A DNA stretch of 64,000 bases from an uncultured Oscillospiraceae bacterium. GTDB lineage: Bacteria > Bacillota > Clostridia > Oscillospirales > Ruminococcaceae. A program made the translations under genes and the position numbers. Positions 61,542 through 64,000 of this stretch are shown in pieces (the stretch's first letter is position 1; every line of letters starts with the position of its first letter). The stretch spans positions 1 through 64,000 of the forward strand of contig CAKSDC010000004.1 in assembly GCA_934444765.1 (NCBI GenBank). Reading direction: 5' to 3'. Below the pieces are notes generated by a model that worked only from the letters and a program-made list of their open reading frames with translations, was not told the origin of the DNA and searched no databases.

Positions 61542-62150
61542 TTATCTATAGATGTTTGCAACTTCTGAGATAGTGCCAGTGTTTAGACCATTGCCTATAG
61601 CACTAAATTTCCATTCGTCATTATGACGATATAGTTCACCGAATATCATAGCGGTTTTATCGCTATAGTTGACATCGTTAGATATACTATAACGACATAG
61701 TTCCTTATTAGTAGAACTATCTACTATTCTAATAAAAGCGTTATCTACCATACCAAAGTTTTGGTTACGTTCTTTAGCCTTGTATATGTTCACCATAAAG
61801 ACTAACTTTTGATATTCAGTTGGTAGACTTTTTAAGTTGACGGTTATCCGTTCGTCGTCACCTTTGCCTTCACCCGTTAGATTATCTCCCCTGTGTACCA
61901 CCGCACCACTGAAGTGGGTCTTATTACCAAAGTATACTACATCTTTTTTAATGTCAGTAAGTTTATCACCTTGATGTAGCAAGAGTACTGATGCGTCCAA
62001 ATCGAAATCTTCAGGTTTTTTGGAAAATAGAGAGAACATCTTTTTTGCAGGTTTTTGAACCTTGTCCCAACCTAAGCCAACCAATACGTTGGTTAGACCA
62101 GAACTTTCTTTAGTCAACGATATCTTTTGACCTTTTTGAAGATTTATCAT
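61542..62150 (-). CDS. TerD-family stress protein with N-terminal loop insertion
   Basis: A 202-residue TerD protein. Compared with the standard type it has about ten extra residues, QKPAKKMFSLFSKKPE, before the [11 protein letters not shown] core (about 48-58). GEGKGDDERITVNLKSLP and ELYRHNDEWKFSAIGNGL are normal. The insertion is basic and aromatic and may be a docking surface. Confidence 0.93.
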   Translation of the reverse strand: MINLQKGQKISLTKESSGLTNVLVGLGWDKVQKPAKKMFSLFSKKPEDFDLDASVLLLHQGDKLTDIKKDVVYFGNKTHFSGAVVHRGDNLTGEGKGDDERITVNLKSLPTEYQKLVFMVNIYKAKERNQNFGMVDNAFIRIVDSSTNKELCRYSISNDVNYSDKTAMIFGELYRHNDEWKFSAIGNGLNTGTISEVANIYR

Positions 62151-62179
62151 AATACTATATTCCTTTCTAAGTAGATAGA

Positions 62180-62791
62180 CTACATAAATCTTTTAGCCAT
62201 GTTTACTATGCCACCATCGTTAGTAGCCTCACCAATAGCGTTGAACTTCCATTCACTGCCATGACGATATAGTTCACCGAATATCATACCAGTCTTACCA
62301 TTATAGGTATCGTCGTCTGAAAGGTTGTATCTACATAGTTCCTTGTTAGTATCTGCATCGACTATTCTAATAAAAGCATTCTTAATCATACCAAAGTGTT
62401 GGTGTCTTTCATATGCCTGATATATAGTAACTACAAATACTATCTTTTGATACATACTTGGAACGTCTTGTAGGAACACTTTAACCTGTTCGTCGTCGCC
62501 GTCGCCTGCACCTGTTAAGTTGTCGCCTTGGTGAACTATACTACCCGTTTTATGTTGTAGATTATTATAGAACACTACGTCGCTACTATCTTTACACTTT
62601 CCATTGTCTGAAATTAGTATTGCTGATGCGTCGCAGTCGATATCTTGAGGTGCGCCGTTCAATAGTGAAGCAAAAAATCCGCCAGACTTTTTTTGTACCT
62701 CATCCCAACCAAGACCGACTATTACTCTTTTTAAAGAGGAATTACCTTTAGTTAGGTCTACTCTTTGACCTTTTTTTAAGTTTACTGCCAT
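62180..62791 (-). CDS. TerD-family stress protein with N-terminal loop insertion
   Basis: A 203-residue TerD protein, first gene of the operon. It shares with the next gene an insertion (KKSGGFFASLLNGAP) before the core, here IDCDASAILIS, with Cys in place of the usual Leu or Phe of DLDAS. GAGDGDDEQVKVFLQDVP forms the calcium-site region. GGGAGG (CCTCCC on the plus strand at 62801-62806) lies upstream of the ATG. Confidence 0.93.
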   Translation of the reverse strand: MAVNLKKGQRVDLTKGNSSLKRVIVGLGWDEVQKKSGGFFASLLNGAPQDIDCDASAILISDNGKCKDSSDVVFYNNLQHKTGSIVHQGDNLTGAGDGDDEQVKVFLQDVPSMYQKIVFVVTIYQAYERHQHFGMIKNAFIRIVDADTNKELCRYNLSDDDTYNGKTGMIFGELYRHGSEWKFNAIGEATNDGGIVNMAKRFM

Positions 62792-62871
62792 GTTAAAAAC
62801 AACCTCCCGTATATAACGTTAAAAGCTAATACTGTTTAATTTTAGCCATCTAAAGCATTAAGTATATTTAT

Positions 62872-62900
62872 AGTATACAATTTTTGTGGTATAAAGTCAA
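62872..62900 (-). promoter_or_regulatory. Promoter of the TerD operon
   Basis: On the minus strand TTGACT (plus-strand 62895-62900) and TATACT (62872-62877) are 17 bases apart. It is divergent from the promoter at 62991, with about 90 bases between the -35 boxes. Confidence 0.82.
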
Positions 62901-62990
62901 GATTAATCTGTTAATATTACAAAAAAAACTAATCCAAATGGGCATTTGAACCCAAAATGGTACTATACATCTATACGACCAAAAAACGAC

Positions 62991-63020
62991 TTGACAAATT
63001 ATCAATAGTTGAGCTATAAT
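62991..63020 (+). promoter_or_regulatory. Promoter of the hypothetical gene at 63066
   Basis: TTGACA (62991-62996) and TATAAT (63015-63020) are exact consensus boxes, 18 bases apart. The transcription start near 63027 rules out the in-frame TTG at 63009. Confidence 0.85.
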
Positions 63021-63065
63021 AAAACACAGCAGAATATTATAAACTACTACTATACGAGGAACGTT

Positions 63066-63761
63066 ATGAACAGCACTATTAAAAAAAGTATCATAGATGA
63101 CGCTATATCTTTAATGCAACAGTTTATTAACTATCAAGGCGACTACTTAATTACCCTATCCGATTTTAACGTTAAAGAACAGTTAAAGTGCATATTCGAT
63201 GTGGGTATAGATATAGCCTCTATTAAAGATAGAATACCAGAACATGATATCAGCTTTAAAGATAATACTCCAACACAAAATAGTATACATAGATATTCTA
63301 TGTTAAAAAAGTTGATGTCTAAAACAGACTTACACGGTAGTTGTTTTATTAGCAACTACGGGGATATTATCATCAAAGACGATAAAAACTTTTACTTATC
63401 ACAAGATGACCAACACTATATCTTAGTACTAAACAACTTAGTATTAGAATATAGCATATCAGACCCATTAACATACTTTAACAATGTAATACATAGTAAT
63501 CCTAAACCTATATACAAGTCTTTAAGTGATAGGTTTATAAGTCAGTTTGAAAGTTTAGTACCATGTATAATATTCTTAGATGAGTTTCCTAAAATGCCCA
63601 TGTTGTTTAAAGGCAGAATTAAGTCCAATCCGAAAGTTATACAGTTATTTCAAACTTACCGAAGGTCATTATTCTGTATGCCAAAAAGCAAGCAAGTTAT
63701 AGGTTATAACTGCTTTTGGGAACGTTTAGAGCATCTACAAGATACCAATAGTACACTTTAG
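63066..63761 (+). CDS. Hypothetical protein divergent from the TerD operon
   Basis: A 231-residue soluble protein, no signal peptide or membrane segment. The ATG at 63066 has GAGGA five bases upstream. Visible features: HGSCFISNYGDIIIKDDKNFYLSQDDQHYILVLNNLVLEYSI near the middle, a possible beta-rich unit, and a basic aromatic C-terminus (TYRRSLFCMPKSKQVIGYNCFWERLEHL). I do not recognise a family. It has its own consensus promoter. Confidence 0.65.
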   Translation: MNSTIKKSIIDDAISLMQQFINYQGDYLITLSDFNVKEQLKCIFDVGIDIASIKDRIPEHDISFKDNTPTQNSIHRYSMLKKLMSKTDLHGSCFISNYGDIIIKDDKNFYLSQDDQHYILVLNNLVLEYSISDPLTYFNNVIHSNPKPIYKSLSDRFISQFESLVPCIIFLDEFPKMPMLFKGRIKSNPKVIQLFQTYRRSLFCMPKSKQVIGYNCFWERLEHLQDTNSTL

Positions 63762-63809
63762 GGCAGAAAATATACTCTGCCCATATAATAGTTTAGGAGG
63801 TCCTATATT

Positions 63810-64000
63810 TTGAATACAGTTAGTACAGGTTTAGACGCTATTAGTTCTGGACTGTTTCCGATATCGTTTAACGCACATATAATATTTACTATAATATCTG
63901 TGTTATTCTTTTTAATGCAGTTTGCCAGACAAAAACAAAAGTATCAACTATTAAGTGCTATAGCTATACCTATTCCACTGATACTATATATAAACTCATC
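63810..64000 (+). CDS. Membrane protein, C-terminus outside the window
   Basis: The frame opens with TTG at 63810, with AGGAGG nine bases upstream, and runs to the edge of the window (63 residues seen). Two hydrophobic segments: FNAHIIFTIISVLFFLMQFA (about 20-40), then after RQKQKYQ a second, LLSAIAIPIPLILYI. No ATG is nearer. Its location 48 bases after the previous stop suggests one transcript. Family not recognised. Confidence 0.6.
   Translation, partial: MNTVSTGLDAISSGLFPISFNAHIIFTIISVLFFLMQFARQKQKYQLLSAIAIPIPLILYINS

Noticed and set aside
58309..62791. Complete classical tellurite-resistance operon
   Set aside because: No TerC, TerB, TerA or TelA is seen in the window, so only TerD-family proteins are claimed.

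Overview
The window comes from a low-GC, Gram-positive, spore-forming gut or rumen bacterium of the Ruminococcus type. The main clues are two secreted polysaccharide-degrading enzymes that end in paired type I dockerin repeats (the mark of a cellulosome), a SpoIIE sporulation phosphatase, and the Firmicutes glycogen set GlgC, GlgD, GlgA and GlgB. No rRNA, tRNA, complete insertion sequence, prophage or CRISPR array was seen. Almost everything is intact and densely packed, with overlapping genes and good Shine-Dalgarno sites. By eye I found no GATC in the whole 64 kb.

Layout. 1-1479: end of a low-complexity protein with eight 63-bp repeats. 1594-9189: carbohydrate uptake (solute-binding lipoprotein, two ABC permeases, LacI regulator), a GH13 enzyme fused to a DUF1653-like domain, and an HD protein. 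9616-13611: a two-enzyme pectate lyase with a dockerin. 14164-16400: an NfnAB-type electron-bifurcating flavoenzyme pair. 16567-27726: a long minus-strand housekeeping run (peptidase, cobalamin adenosyltransferase, RecQ, U32 protein, MltG, 5-FCL, DJ-1, DUF2156, Tmk, ThyX). 27878-34066: glycogen synthesis. 34674-38400: SpoIIE, RsmA, dCMP deaminase. 38537-41298: a GH10 xylanase followed at once by a TerD gene.

From 41616 most genes are on the plus strand: an ACT protein and a DUF711 protein, then a folate region (FolC, HD protein, FolP, FolB-FolK fusion, FolA) mixed with a PHP phosphatase, an Lrp regulator, an aminotransferase and IspE. Then come phosphoglucomutase, an anti-sigma-type ATPase, a VanY-like protein without its zinc ligands, LysA, a YigZ protein and ribosomal protein L31. 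The window ends with a minus-strand TerD cluster (three TerD proteins, a beta-helix-TerD fusion, an AAA ATPase) and two unrecognised plus-strand genes.

How it fits together. Plant polymers (pectin, xylan) are cut outside the cell, oligosaccharides enter by the ABC system, and surplus glucose is stored as glycogen through Pgm and the Glg enzymes. The most unusual features are non-coding: a structured RNA element with a covarying long-range pairing in the leaders of glgB, glgC and an lrp gene; ribosome sites separated from their starts by a hairpin in glgC and glgB; related palindromes before the pectate lyase, lacI and amylase genes; and the missing GATC.
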